Of a DNA stretch of 64,000 bases, positions 7,161 through 16,122 are shown piece by piece. The notes below the pieces were generated by a model. The model was not told the DNA's origin. It saw only the letters and a program-made list of their open reading frames with translations, and did not search any database. A program made the position numbers and the translations under genes. How positions within the stretch are numbered: position 1 is the stretch's first letter; each line of letters begins with the position of its first letter. The stretch comes from JAIEOG01 sp964519985. Its GTDB lineage: Bacteria; Bdellovibrionota; FAC87; UBA2466. Location of the stretch: contig CAZFMF010000002.1 in the NCBI GenBank assembly GCA_964519985.1, positions 62,001-126,000 on the forward strand. The letters are read 5' to 3'.

Positions 7161-10100
7161 CCATTTTGGAAATTCCCGCGCGTTCCATCGTGACGCCGTA
7201 GAGCGCTTCCGCGATTTCCATCGTCTTTTTGTTGTGGGTGATGACGATGAATTGGGTTTTCTCCGCCATCTTACGCACGACGGTATTGAAGCGCGAAACG
7301 TTGGCATCATCGAGTGGCGCATCCACCTCATCCAACAAGCAGAAGGGACTGGGTTTGCGCGCGAAGATGGCCAAAACCAGGCTCACCGCCGTCAGCGCTT
7401 TCTCGCCGCCGGAAAGCAACGAAATGCTCTGCAGGCGCTTGCCCGGCGGTTGGACCATGATGTCCACGCCGGCTTCGAGCACATTTTCCGGATTGGTGAG
7501 AATGAGTTCGGCCTTTCCACCGTTGAACAGGATCGGGAAGATCTCGTTGAATTTCTTGCGTACCGCTTCGTAGGTTTCGGTGAAGCGAGAAATCGTCGAG
7601 TGATCGATCTTCGTGATCGCTTCTTCGAGAATCTGGATGGAGTTTTCGAGGTCGGTTTTTTGCTCTTGCAAAAACGCGTACCGCTTCTCCACTTCTTCGA
7701 ATTCTTGAATCGCGGTCAGGTTCACTTCACCGTAGCGACCGATCTTTTCGCGTAACGCTTTCAAGTGCTCGTGCAAAAGCCGTTCGCGATCGGTACCGGA
7801 AAGCATGTCCCAGCTCAGGTCGAGACTCTCCGCGAATAGGGGGAGCTTCTCCAGATCGATGAGCGCGGTTTCATCCAGCGCGGTTGGCATCGCCTGGTAA
7901 CGCTCCTCCGCGATTCCGCGCAGGCGCTCCAAGTTCGCATGGGCCTGGGCCAAGGCAATCTCGGTCTCCTGCAACTCGCGAGCGACCAAGTCGCGCCGAC
8001 CCCGCAATTCACTGAGCGAGGCGCGCAAGTTTTGCAGCCGCTCGCAAGCATCGTTGAAAGCGGTTTTGGTGTCCGAGCTTTGCACCCGCACCTGGTTCAA
8101 TTCCTGGTCGCTTTGCGCGCGCTGCACACGGGCCTGTTCGATTTTTTCCCCGATACCTGCCAGCTCCTGTTCATCTTCCGTCCGCTGCTCCTGCAGGTGG
8201 CCTAGACGCCGGGTCCATTCGTGCAGTTCGTCGGCGATACGCTGCGCTTTCTCATCGAGCGCGCGTTTTTTCTCTTCGAGGCGCGAACGCTCCACCTTGC
8301 GCTTGCCGACTTCATTGGAAATCGCTTCGTAGCGTTCGGAAGCGCCGGCCAGGTAGGTTTCCACCCCATCGAGTTCCGAAACCGCTTCGGTTTCGGTTTC
8401 CGCTACTCGTCCTAGTTCCGCGGCCGCATCTTCGCGTTGCTTGGCCGCCAAGTCCAAGCGCTCAATGTTGCGCTGGGAGTCGCGGCTCAAATCATTGTAA
8501 TCGCGATCGGCGCGATTGAGTTCGTGCTGCAGGCGCTCGCGTTCCTTGCGGCGCTCGACCGCTTCAATATGCAGTGAAGAAAGTTTCTCTTTGCATTCGC
8601 CCTGTTGTTTTTCGCCTTCTTCCAGGCGCGCGAGCAAGGCCTGGCGCTCAGCTTCCAACGTCGCCAGTTCCGTTTCGAGTTTCTGGGAGGTTTCCGTCAG
8701 CGAATCGATCTCACGCCGCCGGGCGAAGACCCCCACCTTGGTCGGTGGGTTCCCGGCCGAAAGCGAGCGATCGCCATGCGCCACCGCGCGGGTGTCGCGC
8801 GCGAGGAAGGTCACCCCCGGATACTGCTGCCGGAGGGTAAAGAGCGAATCAAAGCTGTCGCAAACGTAGGTATTGCCGAGGCGCCAACGCACCACCGCCT
8901 CAAACCCCGATTGGATCTTGAGCAGGGATTCCACCGGCACCGTCCCGGGATAGGCCTTCCCCGTATCGTGCGAAGCAATCAGCTCTTCCAACGCCACCAC
9001 GCGGACGCGCTCCAGCCCCTGGTCTTGGATCAATCGCGTCAGGCGTTCGGCTTCTTCGGCGGTATGCGCGACCAAAGTGTTCATCTCGCCGCCCAGAAGC
9101 GCTTCGAGGTGTTCTTCAATCGAGGGATCCGGCTGAAACGTTTCCGCTAAAGGTACGGCCGCTCGCTCGGAACCCAGCTTCAACAAGATTTCTTTGGCGG
9201 TGGGTGAATAGCCTTCCAGGTTTTCCTGTAGCTCCTGTAGGGATCGCAGGCGCGAACGCTCGGCATGGAAAAGCTCGCGTTCTTCGAAAATGCGCTCTTC
9301 TAAGTCGGAAAGGGTTTGCGAAATCCCCTGGTTCTCAGAATGGATCCGCGCCGCTTCGTCGGCGGCGGTCTGAGTCCGCGTCGCGGTGTCGGCGACCTGA
9401 GTATCCATCTCCGCGATGCGACTCTTGCGTTGGTCGATATCCACGACCGCGGCGGTGAGCTTCTCATTCAGCTCCTGTTGCTTGGTGCGACACTCCCGCT
9501 CGCGGCCTTCGGCGAAAACGCATTGGTTTTGCAATTCCACGCGCTTTTCGGCGAGCTGAGTGCGTTGCTGCAAGAGCGATGAACGCTCGCGCTGTTTGCG
9601 TTGCACATTGTCTTGGTGTTCGCGCAGCTGAATTTCGAGATCCTGGATTTCCACTTCTAACTTGCCGGCGATGGATTCGGCCACGTCGAAGCGCTCTTGT
9701 TCGAGGGTTCGCTGGGCGATTTCGCCTTCTTGAACCTGCGTCTCAAGTTCGTGTTCTTCTTCCAGCGAGGCCTGCTGCGACCGGGTCAGGTTCTTGCCCC
9801 GCTCCTCCAAAAGTTCGGCATCGCTTTGCAGGCGCTGGACCAGAAGCGAAAGATCGCGCTCTCGCTCGGAGAGCGACTGAAGCTTTTTCTCAAGATCAAT
9901 GCGTTCGATCTCTAGATCAGTCGCTTGCGCATCGGACTGGGCGAAAACCGCGTCCGCTTCGGAGCGGGTGTTTTGCAATCCTTCAACCTTTGTGCGCAGA
10001 TTGCTTTGTTGGAGCGTGTGCTCGTGCAGGTCGCGACCCAGCAAGAAGAGATCGGCCGCTTCCAACTCGCTTTTGAGTTCCTTAAACTTGCGGGCGCGGG

Positions 10101-10746
10101 TGGCCTGAATTTTTAGGGACCGAATCTGTTTTTCCAGTTCCGTAACGATGTCCTGAAGCCGCAAGAGGTTCTGGCGCGTCTGGTCAAGCTTCCGCTCGGC
10201 CTCCTTGCGCTTCGCCTTGTACTTGGTAATCCCGGCGACTTCCTCGAAGAGATAGCGACGCTCTTCCGGCTTTACGTTGATCATGCGGTCGATCTGGCCC
10301 TGCTCGATGATCGAATACGCCCGGCGTCCCACGCCAGTATCCATGAACAACTCGTGGATGTCCTTCAACCGACACGACGTGCGGTTGATGAAGAACTCTC
10401 CATTTCCATCGCGGTACAAGCGGCGGGTGATCGAAATCTCATCGCCGCGATCAAAGGCGGCGAAGTTTGGCGCCAGCGCCACACTCTCGCGGTCAAGCAC
10501 CAGGCTGACTTCGGCGAAGGAGGTGGCGGATTTGGTATCGGAACCGGCGAAAATGACGTCGGTCATGGTATCGCCGCGCAGGTGCTTCGGGCTTTGCTCC
10601 CCCATCACCCAGAGGATCGCGTCGACGATATTGCTCTTCCCGCAGCCGTTAGGGCCCACGACGCCGGTGATGCCCGGCTCGAAGTTCAGGATCGTCCGAT
10701 CCAAAAAAGACTTGAAGCCCTGGAGCTCGAGGCGCTTTAACCGCAT
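7141..10746 (-). CDS. smc: Chromosome segregation protein SMC
   Basis: Dimeric ATPase that compacts and helps segregate the chromosome. The 1201-residue protein from ATG 10746 starts MRLKRLELQGFKSF and has Walker A GPNGCGKSN (31-39), a long N-terminal coiled coil, a central hinge around residues 510-650 (LLKLGSERAAVPLAETF, GGEMNTLVAHTAEEAERL), a second coiled coil, the ABC signature LSGGEKA (1111-1117) and Walker B FCLLDEVDAP (about 1135-1144). The longer in-frame start would overlap ppdK. It lies 17 bases after ppdK and probably shares its transcript. ScpA and ScpB are not in the window. Confidence 0.96.
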   Translation of the reverse strand: MRLKRLELQGFKSFLDRTILNFEPGITGVVGPNGCGKSNIVDAILWVMGEQSPKHLRGDTMTDVIFAGSDTKSATSFAEVSLVLDRESVALAPNFAAFDRGDEISITRRLYRDGNGEFFINRTSCRLKDIHELFMDTGVGRRAYSIIEQGQIDRMINVKPEERRYLFEEVAGITKYKAKRKEAERKLDQTRQNLLRLQDIVTELEKQIRSLKIQATRARKFKELKSELEAADLFLLGRDLHEHTLQQSNLRTKVEGLQNTRSEADAVFAQSDAQATDLEIERIDLEKKLQSLSERERDLSLLVQRLQSDAELLEERGKNLTRSQQASLEEEHELETQVQEGEIAQRTLEQERFDVAESIAGKLEVEIQDLEIQLREHQDNVQRKQRERSSLLQQRTQLAEKRVELQNQCVFAEGRERECRTKQQELNEKLTAAVVDIDQRKSRIAEMDTQVADTATRTQTAADEAARIHSENQGISQTLSDLEERIFEERELFHAERSRLRSLQELQENLEGYSPTAKEILLKLGSERAAVPLAETFQPDPSIEEHLEALLGGEMNTLVAHTAEEAERLTRLIQDQGLERVRVVALEELIASHDTGKAYPGTVPVESLLKIQSGFEAVVRWRLGNTYVCDSFDSLFTLRQQYPGVTFLARDTRAVAHGDRSLSAGNPPTKVGVFARRREIDSLTETSQKLETELATLEAERQALLARLEEGEKQQGECKEKLSSLHIEAVERRKERERLQHELNRADRDYNDLSRDSQRNIERLDLAAKQREDAAAELGRVAETETEAVSELDGVETYLAGASERYEAISNEVGKRKVERSRLEEKKRALDEKAQRIADELHEWTRRLGHLQEQRTEDEQELAGIGEKIEQARVQRAQSDQELNQVRVQSSDTKTAFNDACERLQNLRASLSELRGRRDLVARELQETEIALAQAHANLERLRGIAEERYQAMPTALDETALIDLEKLPLFAESLDLSWDMLSGTDRERLLHEHLKALREKIGRYGEVNLTAIQEFEEVEKRYAFLQEQKTDLENSIQILEEAITKIDHSTISRFTETYEAVRKKFNEIFPILFNGGKAELILTNPENVLEAGVDIMVQPPGKRLQSISLLSGGEKALTAVSLVLAIFARKPSPFCLLDEVDAPLDDANVSRFNTVVRKMAEKTQFIVITHNKKTMEIAEALYGVTMERAGISKMASVRLN

Positions 10747-10763
10747 TGTTCCCCTTAACCCGA

Positions 10764-13427
10764 TTAGACTTTTAAAGTGGCCTGCGCCGCCGCTAGCCGA
10801 GCCACGGGCACTCGGAAGGGCGAGCAACTGACGTAATTAAAGCCGAGTCGGTGGCAGAATTCAACGGTAGCGGCATCGCCGCCATGCTCCCCGCAGATGC
10901 CCAACTTGAGGTCTTTCCGGCCCTTACGCCCCCTTTCGCAGGCGATTTGCATCAATTCGCCGACGCCTTGCTGATCCAAGGACACGAAAGGATCTTCGCG
11001 GAAGATCCCCCGTTCGATGTAAGTCGGCAAGAAGGACCCCGCGTCATCGCGCGAGAGCCCGAAAGTCATTTGGGTCAGGTCATTGGTACCGAACGAGAAG
11101 AAACTCACGTGCCGCGCGAGTTCTTCGGCAATGAAGGCCGCCCGCGGGATCTCAATCATGGTCCCGATACGGTAGTTCACTTTGGAATGATTGCGCTCAC
11201 AGGTCTCGCGGCAAACCTTCTCCACCCGGTCCTTAAGCTGGGTCAGCTCTTCGGTCGTACTGATGAAGGGGATCAGGATCTCGGGTTCGCAACCTCTTTC
11301 CGAACCGGGGCGAATCTCCGCCGCCGCTTCCATGATCGCCCGAGCCTGCATTTCGTAGATCTCGGGGTAGGTCACACCCAAACGGCAACCGCGGTGACCG
11401 AGCATGGGATTGTACTCGTGCAACGACTTCACTTTTGAACGAATGGTGTCGGCCGAAATGCCCATCGCCATCGCGGTGGAACGGATTTCGTCTTCATTCT
11501 TCGGCAAGAATTCGTGCAACGGCGGATCGAGCAGGCGAATCGTGACCGGCAGACCTTCCATTTCCTGGAAGATGCCGATGAAGTCTTCCTTCTGCATCGG
11601 GAAGATGCGTTCTAACGCGCGCAGGCGATCTTCGGTGGTGGAAGCGAGAATCATCTCGCGCACCGCTTGGATCCGACTGCTCTCGAAGAACATATGCTCG
11701 GTGCGACAAAGCCCAACGCCCTCGGCGCCAAATTGGCGCGCGACCTTCGCATCGTTGGGCGTGTCCGCATTGGCGCGCACCGCGAGCGAGCGCCGTTTGT
11801 CGACCCACTTCATAAAGCGATTGAAGTACTTGTCCAACTGGCTATTGATCGTCGGAACGAGGCCCAAGATCACTTCACCGGTAGCACCATCAATGGTGAT
11901 CTGGTCGCCGCGCTTGATCGTGCGACCGCCGACGGTGAATTGTTGCGCGCGATAGTCGATCGAAATAGCTCCGCAACCCGCCACACAGGGCTTGCCCAGA
12001 CCACGCGCTACTACCGCGGCGTGAGAGGTTAGTCCACCAAGGGCCGTCAGGATACCGGTAGAGGCGTCCATCCCTACAATATCCTCGGGGGAGGTCTCAT
12101 GGCGCACTAAAATTACAGCCTTTTGCAGCTTGCGTAACCGGTCGGCTTCTTCCGACGAGAAGACAACCTCTCCGGAAGCCGCGCCCGGCGATGCGGGCAA
12201 ACCACGGGCAATCACTTCTTTCGGAGCTCTAGGATCCAGCCGCGGGTGCAGGAGTTGCTCGACCTGCGCCGGGGTCACCCGCTGAATCGCTTCCTCTTCT
12301 TTGATCAACTTTTCGTCGACCATGTCCACCGCGATGCGCACCGCGGCCGAAGCGGTGCGTTTGCCCGTGCGAGTTTGTAACAAGTACAGCTTGCCCTTTT
12401 GTACCGTGAACTCAATGTCCTGCATGTCGCGATAGTGCTTTTCGAGTTGCTGGTAGAGGTGAATCAACTCCTTGTAGGTGGGCCCAAACGACTGCTCCAT
12501 GGTCGGCGAGTCGGAGCCGGATGCCGATTCGGCGTTGATCGGCATGGGTGTGCGAATCCCCGCGACAACATCTTCGCCTTGCGCATTGGGTAAGAACTCG
12601 CCAAAGAACTTCCTTTCGCCGGTAGAAGGATCGCGAGTGAAAGCGACCCCGGTGGCGCAGTCGTCGCCCATGTTGCCAAAAACCATCGCCTGCACATTGA
12701 CGGCGGTGCCCCAATCACCAGGAATCTTGTGGATCCGTCGGTAGCTCACTGCCCTCGGTGACATCCACGAACGAAATACCGCAGAGATTGCACCCCAGAG
12801 CTGTTCTTGCGGGTCGTCTGGAAAAGCATGACCGCAATGCTTTTCCGTTAACTCCCGGAATTGTACGCAGAGCGTCTGGAGTTCTTCCGCACGAAGATCC
12901 GAATCGTTGTAAATGCCCCGCTTAGATTTCGCATTGAGCAAGAGACTCTCAAACGCGTGCGGCGCTACCCCCAGAACGACTTCTCCGTACATCTGAATGA
13001 AACGCCGGTAGGAATCGTAAGCGAAACGCGCGTTGCCGGTCTGGCGCTCCAGGCCCTGCACCGTCGTGGGATTCAAGCCGAGATTGAGAATGGTATCCAT
13101 CATGCCCGGCATGCTGGCGGGTGCGCCCGAACGCACCGAGACCAAAAGCGGCGTGGTCGCATCGCCAAACTTCGCGCCAGTTTGCGATTCCACCTTTTTC
13201 AAACTGGCTTGGACTTCATCGGCCAGCCCCGTCGGATAGTCGCCTTTGTTCTGGTAAAAAAAAGTGCAAACCGGAGTGGTGATGGTGAAGCCCGGGGGCA
13301 CCGGCAATTTCAACCGCACCATCTCGTGAAGGTTCGCGCCCTTCCCGCCGAGCAGGAGCTTCGCGTCCTTACCGGATGCGCCTTCCGCTTCTCCGCCGCC
13401 GAAGAAATAGACGTATTTGCTGGCCAT
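10764..13427 (-). CDS. ppdK: Pyruvate, phosphate dikinase
   Basis: Interconverts pyruvate, ATP and phosphate with PEP, AMP and pyrophosphate. The 887-residue protein has the N-terminal ATP-grasp domain (LGGKGANLHEM; RSGAPASMPGMMDTILNLG), the swivelling domain with catalytic H469 in GGLTSHAAVVARG, and the C-terminal PEP/pyruvate barrel with catalytic C845 in GICGEHGG. Length is right for the family. It sits seven bases after glyQS and 17 bases before smc on the minus strand, suggesting one transcript of housekeeping genes. Confidence 0.97.
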   Translation of the reverse strand: MASKYVYFFGGGEAEGASGKDAKLLLGGKGANLHEMVRLKLPVPPGFTITTPVCTFFYQNKGDYPTGLADEVQASLKKVESQTGAKFGDATTPLLVSVRSGAPASMPGMMDTILNLGLNPTTVQGLERQTGNARFAYDSYRRFIQMYGEVVLGVAPHAFESLLLNAKSKRGIYNDSDLRAEELQTLCVQFRELTEKHCGHAFPDDPQEQLWGAISAVFRSWMSPRAVSYRRIHKIPGDWGTAVNVQAMVFGNMGDDCATGVAFTRDPSTGERKFFGEFLPNAQGEDVVAGIRTPMPINAESASGSDSPTMEQSFGPTYKELIHLYQQLEKHYRDMQDIEFTVQKGKLYLLQTRTGKRTASAAVRIAVDMVDEKLIKEEEAIQRVTPAQVEQLLHPRLDPRAPKEVIARGLPASPGAASGEVVFSSEEADRLRKLQKAVILVRHETSPEDIVGMDASTGILTALGGLTSHAAVVARGLGKPCVAGCGAISIDYRAQQFTVGGRTIKRGDQITIDGATGEVILGLVPTINSQLDKYFNRFMKWVDKRRSLAVRANADTPNDAKVARQFGAEGVGLCRTEHMFFESSRIQAVREMILASTTEDRLRALERIFPMQKEDFIGIFQEMEGLPVTIRLLDPPLHEFLPKNEDEIRSTAMAMGISADTIRSKVKSLHEYNPMLGHRGCRLGVTYPEIYEMQARAIMEAAAEIRPGSERGCEPEILIPFISTTEELTQLKDRVEKVCRETCERNHSKVNYRIGTMIEIPRAAFIAEELARHVSFFSFGTNDLTQMTFGLSRDDAGSFLPTYIERGIFREDPFVSLDQQGVGELMQIACERGRKGRKDLKLGICGEHGGDAATVEFCHRLGFNYVSCSPFRVPVARLAAAQATLKV

Positions 13428-13434
13428 TAAACCT

Positions 13435-14757
13435 TCACTCCTTCATCAATGCTTTGGACAGGAACTCGGTCACCTGAGTCAGAGCAATGCGATCTTGTTT
13501 CATGCTGTCGCGTTCGCGAATGGTCACCGTTTGGGCCGAAGCCGTGTCTCCGTCGATCGTAATGCAATACGGAGTGCCCGCTTCGTCTTGACGCCGATAC
13601 CGACGCCCGATGGCGCCCTTCTCGTCGTAATAGACGTTCCAACGCTTTTTGAGTTCCCGGTACAGTTTTTCCGCCGTCTCTGGCATGCCATCCTTATTCA
13701 CCAGCGGCAAAACCGCGGCCTTGATCGGTGCGATCCGAGGATCGAAACGCAGCACCGTGCGCTCGGCTTCCTCTTCGTAGGCATCCACCAAGAAAGCCAG
13801 GGTCGCGCGATCCGCGCCCGCCGAAGGCTCGATGACGTAGGGAACAAATTTCGTATTCGATTCGGGATCGAAATAGCTCAGATCCTTCTTGCTGAACTCC
13901 GAGTGCTTCTTCAGATCGTAGTCGGTGCGGTTGGCAATGCCTTCCAATTCGGCACGACCAAACGGAAAGTCGTATTCCACATCGGCGCAACCGGCCGCGT
14001 AGTGCGCGAGTTCATCCTTGTCGTGCTCACGTAAGTGGAGTCGCTCTTTCTTAATTCCGTAGCGCGTATACCAAGCATAGCGCTCGTCGCGCCAATAGCG
14101 GTACCACTGGTCGGCTTCTTTCGGATCCGGCTTGACGAAAAACTCGATTTCCATCTGCTCGAATTCGCGCGAACGAAAAGTAAAGTTGCGGGGGTTAATT
14201 TCATTGCGAAACGCTTTGCCGACTTGGGCGATACCAAAAGGCACTTTCACCCGGCTAGTGCTTACGACGTTCAAGAAGTTGGCAAAAATCCCCTGCGCGG
14301 TTTCCGGTCGCAAATACGTCTGCGAAGCGCTGTCTTCCGAGGCCCCTACGTAAGTCTTGAACATCAGATTGAACTGCTGCGTTTCGGTAAACTTGTCCTT
14401 CGAGCCGCAGGTCGGGCACTGATTGTTTTGAATGTGGTCGGCACGAAACCGGCCGCGGCATTGTTTGCAATCGACCATCGGATCGGAAAACGAAGTGGCG
14501 TGTCCGGACGCTTCCCAAACTTTTGGATTCATCAAGATCGAGCAATCGACGCCGACAATATCGTCGCGCAGGGTGACGTTGTCGCGCCACCAGGCCTCTT
14601 TGATGTTTCGCTTCAGCTCGACGCCGAGCGGGCCGTAATCCCAGCAACCGTTCAAACCGCCGTAGATCTCGCTCGACTGGAAGATAAAGGCGCGGCGGCG
14701 GCAAAGGGAAACGACCGCCTCCATTTTCTTCTGATCGGTTGCTTTCGGATTGGCCAT
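13435..14757 (-). CDS. glyQS: Glycyl-tRNA synthetase, homodimeric (eukaryote/archaea-like class II type)
   Basis: Charges tRNA-Gly with glycine. The 440-residue product from ATG 14757 has SSEIYGGLNGCWDYGPLG, a zinc ribbon (CKQC and CPTC pairs around residues 85-115), class II motif 2 in FRNEINPRNFTFRSREFEQM and motif 3 in GADRATLAFL, followed by the anticodon-binding domain. This is the single-chain alpha2 enzyme rather than the GlyQ/GlyS alpha2beta2 form. An upstream in-frame extension is rejected because family members begin with this segment. It is transcribed ahead of ppdK and smc, and 47 bases after tadC. Confidence 0.96.
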   Translation of the reverse strand: MANPKATDQKKMEAVVSLCRRRAFIFQSSEIYGGLNGCWDYGPLGVELKRNIKEAWWRDNVTLRDDIVGVDCSILMNPKVWEASGHATSFSDPMVDCKQCRGRFRADHIQNNQCPTCGSKDKFTETQQFNLMFKTYVGASEDSASQTYLRPETAQGIFANFLNVVSTSRVKVPFGIAQVGKAFRNEINPRNFTFRSREFEQMEIEFFVKPDPKEADQWYRYWRDERYAWYTRYGIKKERLHLREHDKDELAHYAAGCADVEYDFPFGRAELEGIANRTDYDLKKHSEFSKKDLSYFDPESNTKFVPYVIEPSAGADRATLAFLVDAYEEEAERTVLRFDPRIAPIKAAVLPLVNKDGMPETAEKLYRELKKRWNVYYDEKGAIGRRYRRQDEAGTPYCITIDGDTASAQTVTIRERDSMKQDRIALTQVTEFLSKALMKE

Positions 14758-14804
14758 GGCACTCCCGGAATGGAAAAGCCGGTATCCTAAACGGCCACCG
14801 TCTT

Positions 14805-15287
14805 TTAGCCAAACGTTTCCGACATTTCGCTCAATACCGTCAGAAAGATCAAGGCCAGCGCGGGCAGGACGAAAAACAGCGCCAAAATCAGGCTGGTTTT
14901 CAAAGGGAGAGACCTCAGGTGGGCCTGCCATTCCCGCTCCTGCTCGGCCCGCAAAGCCTCGGTCATGGCCGCCAACGTCGGCGCCAACGGGCAGCCGGAG
15001 CCGTAAAGGTCGGCGAGCGCCCCGAACCAGAGGCGGTGCCGGGGGTCCGGATACCTCTGGGCCAGTTGTTGTAAGTGCTCGCTAAAGCGGGTTTCCCCCG
15101 GGTCTAGACGCTTCCGGAAGGCAGGGGAAAGCCCGTCGGTGAGGGCAGACAGCGCACTTGGCCAGGCGTACGCCAGGTCGTAGCCGGCTTGGAGCATGAC
15201 CCCCACCATCTCCCAAAACAGGATTAAACTCCGCCGCTCCCGGCGGACCCGGTGCTTTAGCAAAAGCGACTGGTGTGCACCAGGCAT
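14805..15287 (-). CDS. TadC-like type II secretion F-domain membrane protein (short)
   Basis: A 160-residue protein starting at ATG 15287. It carries the second half of a T2SS-F domain (ILFWEMVGVMLQAGYDL, then FSEHLQQLAQRYP and YGSGCPLAPTLAAMTEALR) and a C-terminal membrane anchor (LILALFFVLPALALIFL). In Tad systems TadC pairs with TadB as the inner-membrane platform that transmits work from the CpaF ATPase to the pilus. Here it lacks the N-terminal membrane segment seen in full-length TadC (about 300 residues). It overlaps the end of tadB by 31 bases. The cognate ATPase and secretin genes are 35 kb away in this window. Confidence 0.72.
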   Translation of the reverse strand: MPGAHQSLLLKHRVRRERRSLILFWEMVGVMLQAGYDLAYAWPSALSALTDGLSPAFRKRLDPGETRFSEHLQQLAQRYPDPRHRLWFGALADLYGSGCPLAPTLAAMTEALRAEQEREWQAHLRSLPLKTSLILALFFVLPALALIFLTVLSEMSETFG

Positions 15288-16039
15288 GCGACCCCCATCC
15301 CTTCCACGGCTCCCGCGACCACCATGGCCCAAGGGCTCAAACCGGTCGCCAGCCCCGGTTGGCAGAGCCAAAGTGTCCCCACCACGATCCAGGGAACTCC
15401 CAGCGCGACCCCCGCTTGGGCCATCGCGGCCCGCCGCCCATCGCGCAGGCGCAGCTCCGCTTCGCGCTCCCGCTCCAACCACGGCACCATCCGATCCAAA
15501 AGGGGCGCCACCGGAATACCCTGGCGGTAAGCCAGTTGTAGGGCCGTAAGACTTGTTCCCATCAAACGCAAGGGAACGCGCCGATCGAACCGGCGCAAGC
15601 ATTCGCCCAAGCCCTCCCCTTCGTGAAATCCGGCCAACGCCCGCGCGATGGTCCGGGCAAAGGGTGACGGCTGTACCTGGGCCAGGTGGAAGAGCGCCGC
15701 CGGCAAACCGAGGCCGGCGTGGATCAGGCCCCGCAAGGCCTGGAAGTAGACGATGCCCGACGCTTCCATTTCCTCCCGCGCGCGCTGCCCGCGCAGTCGC
15801 ACGCCGACTTCGGCCAGCAGCGGAAGAAGAACCAGCCCCCCGAGACCGAAAGCCATTCCCCGCAAACCCGCCAACCCGAGACAGAACCCCAGTCCCACCG
15901 CCGCTCGCTCGCAACGCCGAAAAGCCGCTCGACTCAACGGCGCCCGAAAGAAGGCCCGGCGCCGCAAGGCCCGCCGGCGGGTTTCCGCCAGCCAAAGCTG
16001 GCCGAGTCGCAGGAGCGCAATCAGCAGAAAGGCTAACAT
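15257..16039 (-). CDS. TadB-like type II secretion F-domain membrane protein
   Basis: A 260-residue inner-membrane protein, start taken at ATG 16039 (MLAFLLIALLRLGQLW); GTG alternatives lie just upstream. Order: N-terminal membrane segment; Arg-rich cytoplasmic stretch; a hydrophobic pair (VGLGFCLGLAGL, LGGLVLLPLLAEVGV); the T2SS-F domain (YFQALRGLIHAGLGLPAALF, AGFHEGEGLGECLRRFDRR); and two C-terminal segments (AGVALGVPWIVVGTLWLC, MVVAGAVEGMGVACLV). This matches the TadB layout. It is followed, with overlap, by the short TadC. Upstream is a divergent acyl-CoA synthetase gene. Confidence 0.75.
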   Translation of the reverse strand: MLAFLLIALLRLGQLWLAETRRRALRRRAFFRAPLSRAAFRRCERAAVGLGFCLGLAGLRGMAFGLGGLVLLPLLAEVGVRLRGQRAREEMEASGIVYFQALRGLIHAGLGLPAALFHLAQVQPSPFARTIARALAGFHEGEGLGECLRRFDRRVPLRLMGTSLTALQLAYRQGIPVAPLLDRMVPWLEREREAELRLRDGRRAAMAQAGVALGVPWIVVGTLWLCQPGLATGLSPWAMVVAGAVEGMGVACLVHTSRFC

Positions 16040-16065
16040 CAGGGATCGGAAAACGGCGGTCACGG

Positions 16066-16081
16066 TTGCACGAGAGTGCAA
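16066..16081. promoter_or_regulatory. Palindromic operator candidate between tadB and the acyl-CoA synthetase gene
   Basis: A perfect 6-bp inverted repeat, TTGCAC-GAGA-GTGCAA, lies in the 83-base divergent spacer, 42 bases before the acyl-CoA synthetase ATG. Such sites are typical of dimeric regulators, and fatty-acid genes are often controlled by TetR or GntR proteins. No regulator gene is nearby and a small RNA hairpin is an alternative. Confidence 0.35.
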
Positions 16082-16122
16082 TTCGGGTTCCGCAGTGCTA
16101 TCCCAGAAAAAAAGGGGGACTG

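Noticed and set aside
7114..7755. Plus-strand open frame of 213 codons
   Set aside because: Antisense to the conserved C-terminal ATPase part of smc; no recognisable protein.
15288..15995. N-terminal extension of the TadC frame
   Set aside because: Gly/Arg-rich text antiphase to the clear TadB protein on the same strand; ATG 15287 fits a coupled start.
15553..16122. 190-codon N-terminal extension of the acyl-CoA synthetase
   Set aside because: It is antisense to tadB, Pro/Arg-rich without similarity, and the ATG at 16123 has a good ribosome site and the normal family start.
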